DNA from: Pseudomonas sivasensis
GTDB lineage: Bacteria; Pseudomonadota; Gammaproteobacteria; Pseudomonadales; Pseudomonadaceae
DNA length: 64,000 nucleotides
Direction of reading: 5' to 3'
NCBI RefSeq assembly: GCF_013778505.1
Contig: NZ_JAAOWU010000008.1
Coordinates: 175,519 to 239,518, forward strand
Shown here piece by piece: positions 54,823 through 63,993 of the stretch (position 1 is the stretch's first letter; every line of letters begins with the position of its first letter). The notes beneath the pieces were generated by a model that saw only the letters and a program-made list of their open reading frames with translations, did not search any database and was not told the origin of the DNA. Position numbers and translations under genes: made by a program.

Positions 54823-57800
54823 CTAACTGCCTTCTTCTATATCCAGCAACAGATTTTCCAACGCTTCACGGTACGCCCCTGGCTCTTGCCAAAGGCCACG
54901 CTGTTGCGCCTCCAGCATGCGCTCGGTCATGTCCCGCAAGGCCGCTGGGTTGTGCTGCTGCACAAACGCGCGGGTGTCGGGGTCGAGCAGGTAGGCGTCG
55001 GCGAGCAAGGCGTATTGATGATCGTCGATCAGCGCCGTGGTGGCGTCGAAGGCGAACAGATTGTCCACGGTCGCGGCCATCTCAAACGCACCTTTATAGC
55101 CATGACGCTTCACCCCATCGATCCACTTGGGGTTGGCAGCGCGGGCACGGATCACCCGGTTCAGCTCTTCCTTCAAGGTGCGGATCTTCGGCAAGTCCGG
55201 CTGGCTGTGATCACCGTGATAGCTGGCAGCCTTATCGCCGCTCAGGGTTTCCACGGCGGCGAGCATGCCGCCCTGGAATTGGTAGTAATCGTTGGAGTCG
55301 AGCAGGTCGTGCTCGCGGTTGTCCTGGTTTTGCAGCACGGCCTGCACCTGGCTCAGGCGCTGGGCGAACTGCTCGTGGGCGGCGGTGCCTTCGTCGGCGC
55401 CGCCATAGGCGTAGCCGCCCCAGTTCAAGTAGACCTCGGCCAAGTCCTCGCGGCTTTGCCACAGGCGGCCATCGATCGCGCCCTGCACGCCCGCGCCATA
55501 GGCACCGGGCTTGGCGCCAAAGATGCGCCAGCCGGCCTGTTTCGCCGCGGCCTCTTCATCCAGGCCAGACGCCAGCAACGCCGCGCGTTCGCTGCGCACC
55601 TTGGCGGCCAGTGGGTTCATGTCGTCCGGTTCGTCCAGCGCCGCCACCGCCTGCACCGCCGCGTCAAACAAGCGGATCAGGTTGGCAAAGGCATCGCGGA
55701 AAAACCCGGACACCCGCAGCGTCACATCCACACGCGGGCGGTCCAGCAGGCTGACCGGCAGGATTTCAAAGTCGTCTACCCGCTGGCTGCCCGTGGCCCA
55801 CACCGGGCGCACGCCCATCAGCGCCATGGCCTGGGCGATATCATCGCCGCCGGTGCGCATGGTCGCGGTGCCCCAGACCGACAGGCCCAACTGGCGCAAA
55901 TGATCGCCGTGGTCCTGCAAATGCCGCTCAAGAAGCAAGCTGGCCGACTGGAAGCCGATGCGCCAAGCCGTGGTGGTGGGCAGGTTGCGCACATCGACGG
56001 TGAAGAAATTGCGCCCGGTGGGCAGTACATCCAAGCGCCCACGACTCGGCGCGCCGCTCGGACCTGCCGGCACGAAACGGCCGTCGAGGGCATCCAGCAA
56101 ACCGCGCATTTCCGCCGGGCCGCAGGCATCCAGGCGTGGTGCCACGACGATGCGCAGGCTTTCGATAACCGCTTTCACGTCTTCCCAGCCGGGTTCTTCC
56201 AACTGTTCAAGGGGACCTTCCAACGCCTGCTCGATCAGCCGCGCCGCGTACAACTCCAGACGCTCGCGGGTGTCGCCGGCGGTGCGCCACACCTGCGCAT
56301 CGATGCTCTGCAACACGGCCGGGCGGCGCCCGGTCCACGGTTCGGCCAGAGCGCAGTCCAGCGGGTCGAAGCCCAGCCCAAAGGCCTTGGCCAACACGCG
56401 CAGCAAGCTCGATTGCGGGCCACGGCCATCGCCTCGGGGGATGCGCAGCAAGGCCAGCAACGTATCAATGCGCAAACGGCCTTGCGGCGATTCACCGAAG
56501 ATATGCAGGCCGTCGCGGATCTGCGATTCCTTCAAATCACACAGGTAGGTGTCCAGGCGCGGCAGCCAAATCGCCGCATCGGCGTCGCCATCCAGTTCAA
56601 GCTCCTGGTCGATACGGGTTTCGCGCACCAGCTTAAGGATGTCTTTTTGCAGCTCACGGGCACGGCGTGGGTCGAGCAGTTGGGCCTCGTAATACTCGTC
56701 CGCCAACAGCTCCAGGTCACGCAGCGGGCCGTAGGTTTCGGCGCGGGTCAGCGGCGGCATCAGGTGATCGATGATCACTGCCTGGGTGCGCCGCTTGGCC
56801 TGGGCGCCCTCGCCCGGGTCGTTGACGATAAAGGGGTAGATATTCGGCAGCGGCCCCAGTATCGCGTCAGGCCAACAGTGTTCCGACAGGCCCACGCCCT
56901 TGCCTGGCAACCATTCCAGATTACCGTGCTTGCCCACATGGATGACGCCATGGGCGCCATAGGTGTGGCGTAACCAGAAATAGAACGCCAGATAGCCGTG
57001 GGGCGGCACCAGGTCCGGGTCGTGATACACCGCACTGGCGTCCACCTGGTAACCCCGCGCCGGCTGGATGCCGACGAACGTCAGGCCCAGGCGTAGGCCA
57101 GCGACCATCAGGCGGCCATCGCGAAACATCGGATCGTTATGGGGCGTGCCCCAGCGCTCCAGCACGGCGCGCTGGTTGGCTTCAGGCAGGCGCTTGAACA
57201 TCGCCTCGTACTCATCCAGGCCCAGGCTTTGATGGCACGGGCGCAGGTCGAGGCTGTCCAGATCGTTGGTGACGCCACCCAGCAAGTCGTGGATCAAGGC
57301 GGTGCCGCTTTCCGGCAGTACCGCTGGCACCGGGTAACCTTCAGCTTGCAACGCACACAGGATATTCAGCGCCGCCGCCGGGGTGTCCAGGCCCACACCG
57401 TTGCCGATGCGGCCATCGCGGGTCGGGTAGTTGGCAAGGATCAGCGCGATGCGTTTATCCGCATTCGGCACACGCGCCAGTTCGACCCAACGGCGCGCCA
57501 GCTCGGCGACAAAATCCATACGCTCGGGCGCTGCGCGGTAGCACACCACGTCCGACTGGCTGCGTTCGCTGCGCCAGGCCAGGTCTTTGAAGCTGATCGG
57601 CCGGCTGATAATGCGGCCGTCCAGCTCCGGCAAGGCAATGTGCATCGCCAGGTCGCGCGGACCCAGGCCTTGTTCACTGGCCTCCCAGCCGGGCTGGTTG
57701 TCCTGGGCGCAAATCGCCTGGATCACCGGAATGTTGCGGCGAAATGGCCGCAAATGCGGGGCTTCGGGGCTGGATTGGGCAAAACCGGTGGTATTCAGAA

Positions 57801-58584
57801 TCACCGATGCCTGCACGTCATCCAGCAAATCCTCGACCACCGCGAGGCAGCCGGGCTCTTTCAAACTGGCCACCGCCATCGGCAACGGGTTGAGGCCCGC
57901 CGCCTGCAAGCGCTGGCAGAACACATCGATAAAACCGGTATTGGCCGCCTGCAAATGGGAGCGATAGAACAGCACCGCCACCACGGGATGGTCGGCGTGC
58001 CAATCTGCCTGCCAGTCGCTCAGGCAAGCATTGGCTTTGCCGGGATGATAAATCGCCGTACGCGGCAAGGCTTGCGGCTCGGCCCACGGGTAGTCGCGGC
58101 CCATATAGCCGCTGGCCAGGCAGCGATAAAAGTCCAGCGCGTTGCCCAGCCCGCCCTGGCGCAGAAACTGCCACAAGCGATCCCGCGCCTCGACGCCGAC
58201 GGTACTGAGACCGCTGAGTTCCGGGTCCGGGCGATCATCCCCCGGCACCAGGATCAGCTGCACACCGCGCTCGGCCAACTCCACCAAACGCTCGATGCCG
58301 TAGCGCCAATAACCGATGCCACCGTGCAGGGAAATCAGGATGACCTTCGCGTGGCGCAGCACCTCATCGACATACAGGTCGACCGAAGCGTGGTTCTGCA
58401 CCTGCATCGGGTTGGCCAGGCGCAGGCTCGGGTAGTCATCCGGCAACTGCTGGGCCGCTTCGGCCAGCAGCGCCAGGCTGGAATCACCGCTGCACAGGAT
58501 CACCAGCTCGGCGGGGGTTTGTCCAAGGTCGGCAATATTGTCGTCCGCGACAAAACCACCGGGCTGAGTCCTGAGCAGGTGCAT
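54823..58584 (-). CDS. cobN: Cobaltochelatase large subunit CobN
   Basis: This 1253-residue protein is the large, corrin-binding subunit of aerobic cobaltochelatase. CobN/BchH-type motifs include HGGIGYWRYGIERLVELAER near residue 75, YFWLRHTYGAHGVIHVGKHG and LEWLPGKGVGLSEHCWPDA near 510-545, and the C-terminal MLEAQQRGLWQEP region. It lies 3 bases after cobW, so they are coupled, and downstream of a cobalamin riboswitch. Partner subunits come from the chlD gene that follows; CobS and CobT are not in the window. Confidence 0.95.
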   Translation of the reverse strand: MHLLRTQPGGFVADDNIADLGQTPAELVILCSGDSSLALLAEAAQQLPDDYPSLRLANPMQVQNHASVDLYVDEVLRHAKVILISLHGGIGYWRYGIERLVELAERGVQLILVPGDDRPDPELSGLSTVGVEARDRLWQFLRQGGLGNALDFYRCLASGYMGRDYPWAEPQALPRTAIYHPGKANACLSDWQADWHADHPVVAVLFYRSHLQAANTGFIDVFCQRLQAAGLNPLPMAVASLKEPGCLAVVEDLLDDVQASVILNTTGFAQSSPEAPHLRPFRRNIPVIQAICAQDNQPGWEASEQGLGPRDLAMHIALPELDGRIISRPISFKDLAWRSERSQSDVVCYRAAPERMDFVAELARRWVELARVPNADKRIALILANYPTRDGRIGNGVGLDTPAAALNILCALQAEGYPVPAVLPESGTALIHDLLGGVTNDLDSLDLRPCHQSLGLDEYEAMFKRLPEANQRAVLERWGTPHNDPMFRDGRLMVAGLRLGLTFVGIQPARGYQVDASAVYHDPDLVPPHGYLAFYFWLRHTYGAHGVIHVGKHGNLEWLPGKGVGLSEHCWPDAILGPLPNIYPFIVNDPGEGAQAKRRTQAVIIDHLMPPLTRAETYGPLRDLELLADEYYEAQLLDPRRARELQKDILKLVRETRIDQELELDGDADAAIWLPRLDTYLCDLKESQIRDGLHIFGESPQGRLRIDTLLALLRIPRGDGRGPQSSLLRVLAKAFGLGFDPLDCALAEPWTGRRPAVLQSIDAQVWRTAGDTRERLELYAARLIEQALEGPLEQLEEPGWEDVKAVIESLRIVVAPRLDACGPAEMRGLLDALDGRFVPAGPSGAPSRGRLDVLPTGRNFFTVDVRNLPTTTAWRIGFQSASLLLERHLQDHGDHLRQLGLSVWGTATMRTGGDDIAQAMALMGVRPVWATGSQRVDDFEILPVSLLDRPRVDVTLRVSGFFRDAFANLIRLFDAAVQAVAALDEPDDMNPLAAKVRSERAALLASGLDEEAAAKQAGWRIFGAKPGAYGAGVQGAIDGRLWQSREDLAEVYLNWGGYAYGGADEGTAAHEQFAQRLSQVQAVLQNQDNREHDLLDSNDYYQFQGGMLAAVETLSGDKAASYHGDHSQPDLPKIRTLKEELNRVIRARAANPKWIDGVKRHGYKGAFEMAATVDNLFAFDATTALIDDHQYALLADAYLLDPDTRAFVQQHNPAALRDMTERMLEAQQRGLWQEPGAYREALENLLLDIEEGS

Positions 58585-58587
58585 GGA

Positions 58588-59649
58588 TTAAACGCTGAGC
58601 GCGGCGCGCAGTTGCGCTTCGAGGCCGACCGCATCCAGGTCCTGGCCGATCAGTACCAGGCGCGTGATGCGTGCTTCGTCAGCACCCCAGGCGCGGTCGA
58701 AGTGTTTGTCAAAGCGGGTGCCCACGCCCTGGATCAACAGGCGCATCGGCTTGTTCGGGATCGCGGCGAAGCCTTTGACACGCAAGATGCCGTGTTGCAC
58801 GACCAGTTCAGTCAATGCGTCGAGCAGCAGCGCTTCGTCGGCCTGGGGCAGGTCGATGGAGATGGAATCAAACGCATCGTGGTCGTGATCATCTTCACCT
58901 TCGTGGTGATGATCGTGATGGCTATGACGACCGTCGATATGCTCTTCGGAGCCGGCGCCCAGGCCAATCAACACGTCCAAGGGCACGCGACCGCTGCTGG
59001 CTTCGATGATTTTGACGGCTGGCGGCAGCTCTTCGGCGACTTCCAGGCGCACACGGGCCAGGTCTTCCGGGCTGATCAGATCGGCCTTGTTGAGGATGAC
59101 CAGGTCCGCGCTGGCCAGTTGGTCGGCGAACAGCTCGTGCAGTGGCGACTCATGGTCCAGGTTCGGGTCGAGCTTGCGCTGAGCGTCCACTTGATCGGGG
59201 AACGCAGCAAAAGTACCGGCGGCCACGGCCGGGCTGTCGACCACGGTGATCACCGCGTCAACCGTGCAGGCGCTGCGGATTTCCGGCCACTGGAAGGCTT
59301 GCACCAGCGGTTTTGGCAGGGCCAGGCCCGAGGTTTCGATGAGGATATGGTCGAGGTCGCCGCGACGGGCGACCAGTTCGCGCATCACCGGGAAGAACTC
59401 TTCCTGCACGGTGCAGCACAGGCAGCCGTTGGCCAGTTCGTACACGCGGCCATTGGCTTCTTCTTCGGTGCAACCGATGGAGCACTGCTTGAGGATTTCA
59501 CCATCAATGCCCAACTCGCCGAACTCATTGACGATGACGGCGATGCGACGGCCCTGGGCGTTGTCGAGCATATGGCGCAGCAAGGTGGTTTTGCCCGAGC
59601 CGAGGAAGCCGGTAACGATGGTGACGGGGAGTTTGGCCAGTGTTTTCAT
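58588..59649 (-). CDS. cobW: CobW, COG0523 GTPase metallochaperone
   Basis: The 353-residue G3E GTPase has Walker A GFLGSGKTT (14-22), the metal-binding CxCC (Cys76, Cys78, Cys79 in ANGCLCCTV), the guanine motif LNKADLIS and a His/Asp/Glu-rich stretch (HSHHDHHHEGEDDHDHD) before the CobW C-terminal domain. CobW is thought to deliver cobalt to the chelatase, in line with its place before cobN and behind a B12 riboswitch. Confidence 0.95.
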   Translation of the reverse strand: MKTLAKLPVTIVTGFLGSGKTTLLRHMLDNAQGRRIAVIVNEFGELGIDGEILKQCSIGCTEEEANGRVYELANGCLCCTVQEEFFPVMRELVARRGDLDHILIETSGLALPKPLVQAFQWPEIRSACTVDAVITVVDSPAVAAGTFAAFPDQVDAQRKLDPNLDHESPLHELFADQLASADLVILNKADLISPEDLARVRLEVAEELPPAVKIIEASSGRVPLDVLIGLGAGSEEHIDGRHSHHDHHHEGEDDHDHDAFDSISIDLPQADEALLLDALTELVVQHGILRVKGFAAIPNKPMRLLIQGVGTRFDKHFDRAWGADEARITRLVLIGQDLDAVGLEAQLRAALSV

Positions 59650-59747
59650 CGGATGCCCTTGGGGGCGGGCATACGGGACGATAGGCCCTGCGGCGCGGCG
59701 CAGAAGCGGATTTCGTCACCGGATCACCCCGCCCGGTTGAATTAGAA

Positions 59748-59946
59748 AATCGGTTGCGAGGCAGGTCTCCTGGCTTAGGGCTTGCGGGTCGTTAGACCGG
59801 CGCCGGCTGCGCCTTCCCGCCGTTGATGGCAGTGGCGTGGCAGTCGGATGAACCCTTCACAGTTGCGGGGGCAGCCGCGGATTGAACCGCGTTCCCTTCT
59901 TAGCTTCGGCCTGGGCCGAAGAACCTCGAAGGTGCAAGGCTACAGG
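59748..59946 (-). promoter_or_regulatory. Cobalamin riboswitch of cobW-cobN
   Basis: The leftward strand has all core parts of the adenosylcobalamin aptamer in order: AAGGGAACGCGGT, GCTGCCCCCGCAACTGTGA, the B12-box-type CGCCACTG, GGGAAGGCGC and the closing AGCCAGGAGACCTGCC. The cobW ATG follows about 100 bases later, leaving room for an expression platform. High cobalamin should shut off the operon. Confidence 0.93.
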
Positions 59947-59958
59947 GGCTCGGTGAAT

Positions 59959-59987
59959 TTGACTACCGTCGCTCTGCATGCTTTCCT
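59959..59987 (+). promoter_or_regulatory. Tentative promoter of the cbt transcript
   Basis: TTGACT is a good -35 box; 17 bases on, TTTCCT is a poor -10. It is placed where the rightward riboswitch transcript must begin, in the roughly 45 bases between the two aptamers. Position is the main support. Confidence 0.3.
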
Positions 59988-59992
59988 ACATG

Positions 59993-60178
59993 CCTTGTTT
60001 CGGGTGCCCTTCACAGGGTGAAACGGGAAACCGGTAAATCATGGCTGCCATGACCAGTCCGGTGCTGCCCCCGCAACGGTAAGCGAGTGAAGCGTCAGAT
60101 CCACTGTGCCTGTAAGGCATGGGAAGGCGATGCTTTATAGACCCAGTGTCCCTCGCAAGCCCGGAGACCGGCCCGAAA
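59993..60178 (+). promoter_or_regulatory. Cobalamin riboswitch of cbtB-cbtA-cobE
   Basis: A second, rightward aptamer: GGGTGCCCTTCACAGGGTGA, AACGGGAAACCGGT, GCTGCCCCCGCAACGGTAAG, a B12-box variant (GATCCACTG), GGGAAGGCG and the closing AGCCCGGAGACCGGCC. It ends about 110 bases before the cbtB ATG. It is not a copy of the leftward one outside the conserved core. Confidence 0.93.
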
Positions 60179-60286
60179 AATCAGATAACAAACCCGCGGT
60201 GGGCGGGCGCTGTTCGGAACTCTGCGTGCCTGGCTCGCGGGGTTTTCATGCGCTCGTTTCATCCAGACACCTGAAAGGGACGCGCC

Positions 60287-60475
60287 ATGTCGATCATCAG
60301 CAGCACTTCGCACTCCGCCAGCAGCACCTCTACCTTGAGCCAACGCCTGACCGCCGCCATCGGCGCGTCGATCCTCGGCGCGTGTCTGGTGTATTTCGCC
60401 GGTTTCTCGCATATCGAGGCGGTGCACAACGCTGCCCACGATACCCGCCACAGCGCCGCGTTCCCGTGCCACTGA
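60287..60475 (+). CDS. cbtB: CbtB, cobalt transporter small subunit
   Basis: The 62-residue protein has one membrane helix (AAIGASILGACLVYFAGF) and a histidine-rich C-terminus (HIEAVHNAAHDTRHSAAFPCH, read as several separated His), the CbtB layout. It is predicted to help CbtA import cobalt for B12 synthesis. The pair is a known B12-riboswitch-controlled cobalt uptake system (predicted by comparative genomics). AAAGGGA precedes the ATG. Confidence 0.92.
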   Translation: MSIISSTSHSASSTSTLSQRLTAAIGASILGACLVYFAGFSHIEAVHNAAHDTRHSAAFPCH

Positions 60476-60486
60476 GACCTGCCGAC

Positions 60487-61191
60487 ATGATCAAGCGTAT
60501 TGCGCAAACCGCAGGTTTCACCGGCCTGTTGGCCGCGCTGCTGCTGACCCTGCTGCAAAGCTTTTGGGTCGCCCCGCTGATTCTTCAGGCGGAAACCTTT
60601 GAAAAAGCCCCGGCGGCAACCGAAGTGGTGCATGAGCACGCTGCCGGCGCTGCTGCCCACACCCACGATGCCGAAGCCTGGGAGCCTGAAGATGGCTGGC
60701 AGCGCGTGCTGTCGACCACCGGTGGCAACTTGGTGGTGGCGGTTGGTTTTGCACTGATGCTGGCCGGCCTCTACACATTGCGCGCCCCCACCCGCACGGC
60801 GCAGGGCCTGCTGTGGGGCCTGGCCGGTTACGCAACCTTCGTGCTGGCGCCGACGATGGGCCTGCCACCCGAGTTGCCGGGCACCGCCGCCGCTGATCTG
60901 GCACTGCGCCAGACGTGGTGGATCGGCACTGCGGCCTCCACCGCTGCCGGGATTGCGCTGATCGTGTTCGGGCGCAACTGGCTGCTGAAAGTGCTGGGCG
61001 CTGCCATCCTCGCCGTACCGCACGTCATTGGCGCGCCGCAACCGGAAGTGCACGCAATGCTCGCGCCGCAAGCACTGGAAGCGCAGTTCAAAATCGCCTC
61101 ACAACTGACCAACGTGGCGTTCTGGCTGGCCCTGGGCCTGATCAGCGCCTGGCTGTTCCGCCGCAAACGCGACGATCAATACTCCGCATGA
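60487..61191 (+). CDS. cbtA: CbtA, cobalt transporter subunit
   Basis: The 234-residue inner-membrane protein has about five membrane helices and a periplasmic His-rich loop (VVHEHAAGAAAHTHDAEAW, residues 49-67) likely to bind cobalt. It is predicted to form the transporter with CbtB, 11 bases upstream. Its last codon overlaps the cobE start (ATGA). Confidence 0.92.
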   Translation: MIKRIAQTAGFTGLLAALLLTLLQSFWVAPLILQAETFEKAPAATEVVHEHAAGAAAHTHDAEAWEPEDGWQRVLSTTGGNLVVAVGFALMLAGLYTLRAPTRTAQGLLWGLAGYATFVLAPTMGLPPELPGTAAADLALRQTWWIGTAASTAAGIALIVFGRNWLLKVLGAAILAVPHVIGAPQPEVHAMLAPQALEAQFKIASQLTNVAFWLALGLISAWLFRRKRDDQYSA

Positions 61192-61580
61192 CCTACGTGG
61201 TCGGCCTGGGTTGCCAGCGGGGTTGTGAGGTTCATACCATGCTGGCGCTGTTTGATACCGCTCTCGCCGAGGCAGGGATTGATCCCCAATGCATCACCGC
61301 GCTGGCCAGTATCGACCGCAAACACGACGAGCCAGGCTTACTGGCTCTGGCACGGCACTTGAACCTGCCGCTGGAGTGCTTCAACGCCGAGCAACTGGCG
61401 ATTTATGAACACCGGCTAAGCCACAAGTCCGACGTCGCGTTCGCCCACACGGGGTGTTACGGCATCGCCGAAAGTGCCGCCCTGGCCCTTGTTGAACAGC
61501 TCGGCGGCGCGCCTGCCCAGTTGCTCATCACCCGCAAAAAAACCGCCCAAGCCACCTTTGCGTTGGCCTGCGCCGGTTAA
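61188..61580 (+). CDS. cobE: CobE (CbiG C-terminal-like) cobalamin biosynthesis protein
   Basis: The 130-residue protein opens with the CbiG-C/CobE signature (VVGLGCQRGCEVHTMLALFD) and has the conserved ASIDRKHDEPGLLALA and TGCYGIAESAAL stretches. CobE binds corrin intermediates in the aerobic route; its exact role is not settled. ATG overlaps the end of cbtA. Confidence 0.9.
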   Translation: MTYVVGLGCQRGCEVHTMLALFDTALAEAGIDPQCITALASIDRKHDEPGLLALARHLNLPLECFNAEQLAIYEHRLSHKSDVAFAHTGCYGIAESAALALVEQLGGAPAQLLITRKKTAQATFALACAG

Positions 61581-61650
61581 AACCCCGATAATCGCCCTCC
61601 CCGATCATGAGCAATCTTCATGCTCGCCCGTTTTTTGACAGGAATTCTCC

Positions 61651-62397
61651 ATGACCGTCTACTTCATCGGCGCCGGCCCCGGCGACCCGGAATTGATTAC
61701 CGTCAAAGGCCAGCGGCTGATCCGTAGTTGCCCGGTGATCATTTATGCCGGTTCGCTGGTGCCTGCGGCGGTATTGGAAGGTCATCAGGCAGAACACGTG
61801 GTCAACAGCGCCGAACTGCACCTTGAACAGATCATCGACTTGATCAAGACCGCACACGCCAAAGGCCAGGACGTGGCGCGCGTGCACTCCGGGGATCCGA
61901 GCCTTTACGGAGCGATCGGCGAGCAGATCCGCCTTTTGCGGGAATTGGGCATTCCATTCCAGATCATTCCTGGCGTCACCGCCGTAGCCGCCTGCGCAGC
62001 GTTACTGGAGACGGAGCTGACCCTGCCGAACATCGCCCAAAGCGTGATCCTGACCCGTTATGCCGATAAAACCAGCATGCCCGCCGGTGAGGGTTTCGAC
62101 AGCCTGGCGCAGCACGGTACGACCATGGCGATTCATCTGGGGGTGAATCATCTGGAGAAAATCGTCGCCGAACTGCTGCCGCACTATGGCGCGGATTGCC
62201 CGATCGCCGTGGTGCATCGGGCGACTTGGCCGGACCAGGATTGGGTAGTGGGCACCCTTAGTGATATCGCCGAGAAAGTCGCGTCCAAAGGTTTTCGGCG
62301 TACGGCGTTGATTGTGGTGGGCCGGGTGCTGGCGAGTGACAGTTTCAGTGAGTCGTCGCTGTATCGGGCGGGGCATGCGCACCTTTATCGACCTTGA
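61651..62397 (+). CDS. cobM: Precorrin-4 C11-methyltransferase
   Basis: This 248-residue SAM-dependent methyltransferase methylates precorrin-4 at C11. The family motifs are VYFIGAGPGDPELITVKGQR at the N-terminus, YAGSLVP, VARVHSGDPSLYGAIGEQ (residues about 75-92), IIPGVTAVAACAALL and a final VGRVL. It lies 70 bases after cobE in the same direction, probably in the same riboswitch-controlled transcript. Confidence 0.95.
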   Translation: MTVYFIGAGPGDPELITVKGQRLIRSCPVIIYAGSLVPAAVLEGHQAEHVVNSAELHLEQIIDLIKTAHAKGQDVARVHSGDPSLYGAIGEQIRLLRELGIPFQIIPGVTAVAACAALLETELTLPNIAQSVILTRYADKTSMPAGEGFDSLAQHGTTMAIHLGVNHLEKIVAELLPHYGADCPIAVVHRATWPDQDWVVGTLSDIAEKVASKGFRRTALIVVGRVLASDSFSESSLYRAGHAHLYRP

Positions 62398-62453
62398 TTT
62401 TTCACTTCACAAAACCACTATAAGCTACTGATAAATATCAATAAATACAGATA

Positions 62454-62543
62454 AATATGGGAGGATTTTGCTCCTGATAGCGGTGGGTCAGCTTCCAATG
62501 GGGCAACTGAGCTACCGCTATCGGGAGCAAGCCCCCTCCCACA
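62454..62543. repeat. REP pair with one degenerate arm
   Basis: The right arm GCAAGCCCCCTCCCACA is intact; the left arm (TATGGGAGGATTTTGCTCCTGA) has diverged. GATAAATAT occurs twice with an AATAAATAC between them just before it (62430-62457). It lies between convergent cobM and nfuA. Confidence 0.7.
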
Positions 62544-62594
62544 GTTAATGTTAGTTGTTAGGTTTATTGCGTAAGACCATGAATTTAAAGCAAA

Positions 62595-62623
62595 AAAAAC
62601 GGCGCTCACGGGGCGCCGTTTTT
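62595..62623 (-). terminator. Intrinsic terminator of nfuA
   Basis: AAAAACGGCGC and GCGCCGTTTTT form an 11-bp stem with a 7-base loop; the A run on the left is a U tract in the leftward transcript. It lies 22 bases after the nfuA stop. Confidence 0.88.
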
Positions 62624-62645
62624 CTGTTCGCAGTGAACGCCTTAC

Positions 62646-63239
<594 letters not shown>

Positions 63240-63427
63240 TCACAGGCTTGCCCGGAGTTTACGCCAAATTATTACGGAGGTACAAAGTCCTAGTGTTTTT
63301 GTCGGGTTAGGCTTTGGTTTCGGGGTGGTGGTGTGGATGTGGGGTGTATATCCGTTATTTAGGTAGCAGCTACTATTGGTTCCGCCCTGACGGCGGGTCA
63401 CTTTTGAAAATAGCCGGAATGCCGGCC

Positions 63428-63457
63428 CAGCCAAAAGCAGCCAAAAGCAGCCAAAAG
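63428..63457. repeat. Three tandem copies of a 10-bp unit
   Basis: CAGCCAAAAG is repeated three times without mismatch and is followed by GCTCTTG. It resembles the reverse complement of the CTGCTTTTG-type repeat 300 bases to the right. Confidence 0.85.
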
Positions 63458-63600
63458 GCTCTTGCCCCACCACTCGGTGCCTCGCCTAGGCGCGGCATAG
63501 CCGTAATCCGAGATTGATTTTGGGGGGCGCTTTCAGATCAAAAGCTAGAGCGCGACGGCTTTAGAGCCGACTGGATTTTTGTCTGGTGTACTCGGGTAAA

Positions 63601-63709
63601 AATGTGGGAGGGGCGGTGCGACGATTCGACTTGCTCCCGATGGCGGTGTGTCAGCGAAAAGATCTGTAACTGACCCACTGCCATCGGGAGCAAGCCCCCT
63701 CCCACATTT
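63601..63709. repeat. REP pair with a 16-17-base insert in one arm
   Basis: The right arm GGGAGCAAGCCCCCTCCCACA is of the usual type. In the left arm, GTGGGAGGGG is separated from CTTGCTCCCGATGG by CGGTGCGACGATTCGA. Confidence 0.8.
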
Positions 63710-63738
63710 TGATCTCCATGTATCAGATAGGTATCAGC

Positions 63739-63804
63739 CTGCTTTTGCCCTGCTTTTGCTCTGCTTTTGCTCTGCTTTTGCTCTGCTTTTGCTCTGCTTT
63801 TGAT
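63739..63804. repeat. Six tandem copies of an 11-bp unit
   Basis: The unit CTGCTTTTGCT is present six times in a row; the first copy ends CC and the last AT, the four between are identical. Related GCTTTTGAT words occur just after it (63855). Confidence 0.92.
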
Positions 63805-63904
63805 CTGGCCCTTACATCCTTTTCGCTGACGAAGTCAGCGGTCTTTTGATCTGCGCTTTTGATTGTGATCTTGGGCGCCCCGTCAAACACGCTGGCCGAA
63901 CGCA

Positions 63905-63993
63905 GGCTTGAATCCGTGGGTAACCCGGCAGGACGCCGGGTTAGCCGCGCTGGGCCATGGATGGCCCATCGCGGCGGCCCACGGATTCAAGCC
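63905..63993. repeat. Three-way-junction palindromic element
   Basis: A perfect 16-bp outer stem (GGCTTGAATCCGTGGG with CCCACGGATTCAAGCC) encloses two hairpins: TAACCCGGC/GCCGGGTTA (9 bp) and GCCGCGCTGGGCCAT/ATGGCCCATCGCGGC (14 bp with one mismatch). Only two bases of the junction are unpaired. Confidence 0.85.

Noticed and set aside
57139..59745. An 868-codon open frame on the + strand opposite cobN/cobW
   Set aside because: It spans two genes with clear motifs on the other strand, and its translation has no recognisable domain.
63240..63473. A 77-codon leftward frame next to nfuA
   Set aside because: The translation is low-complexity (a run of T/P/K and N), it overlaps the repeat array and has no ribosome-binding site.
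63428..63804. CRISPR-like repeat array
   Set aside because: Units are 10-11 bases and directly adjacent without spacers; no cas gene is in the window.
63905..63993. A tRNA-like cloverleaf
   Set aside because: There are only two inner hairpins, and tRNA landmarks (T-loop GTTCRA, CCA-side acceptor, D-loop GG) are missing.
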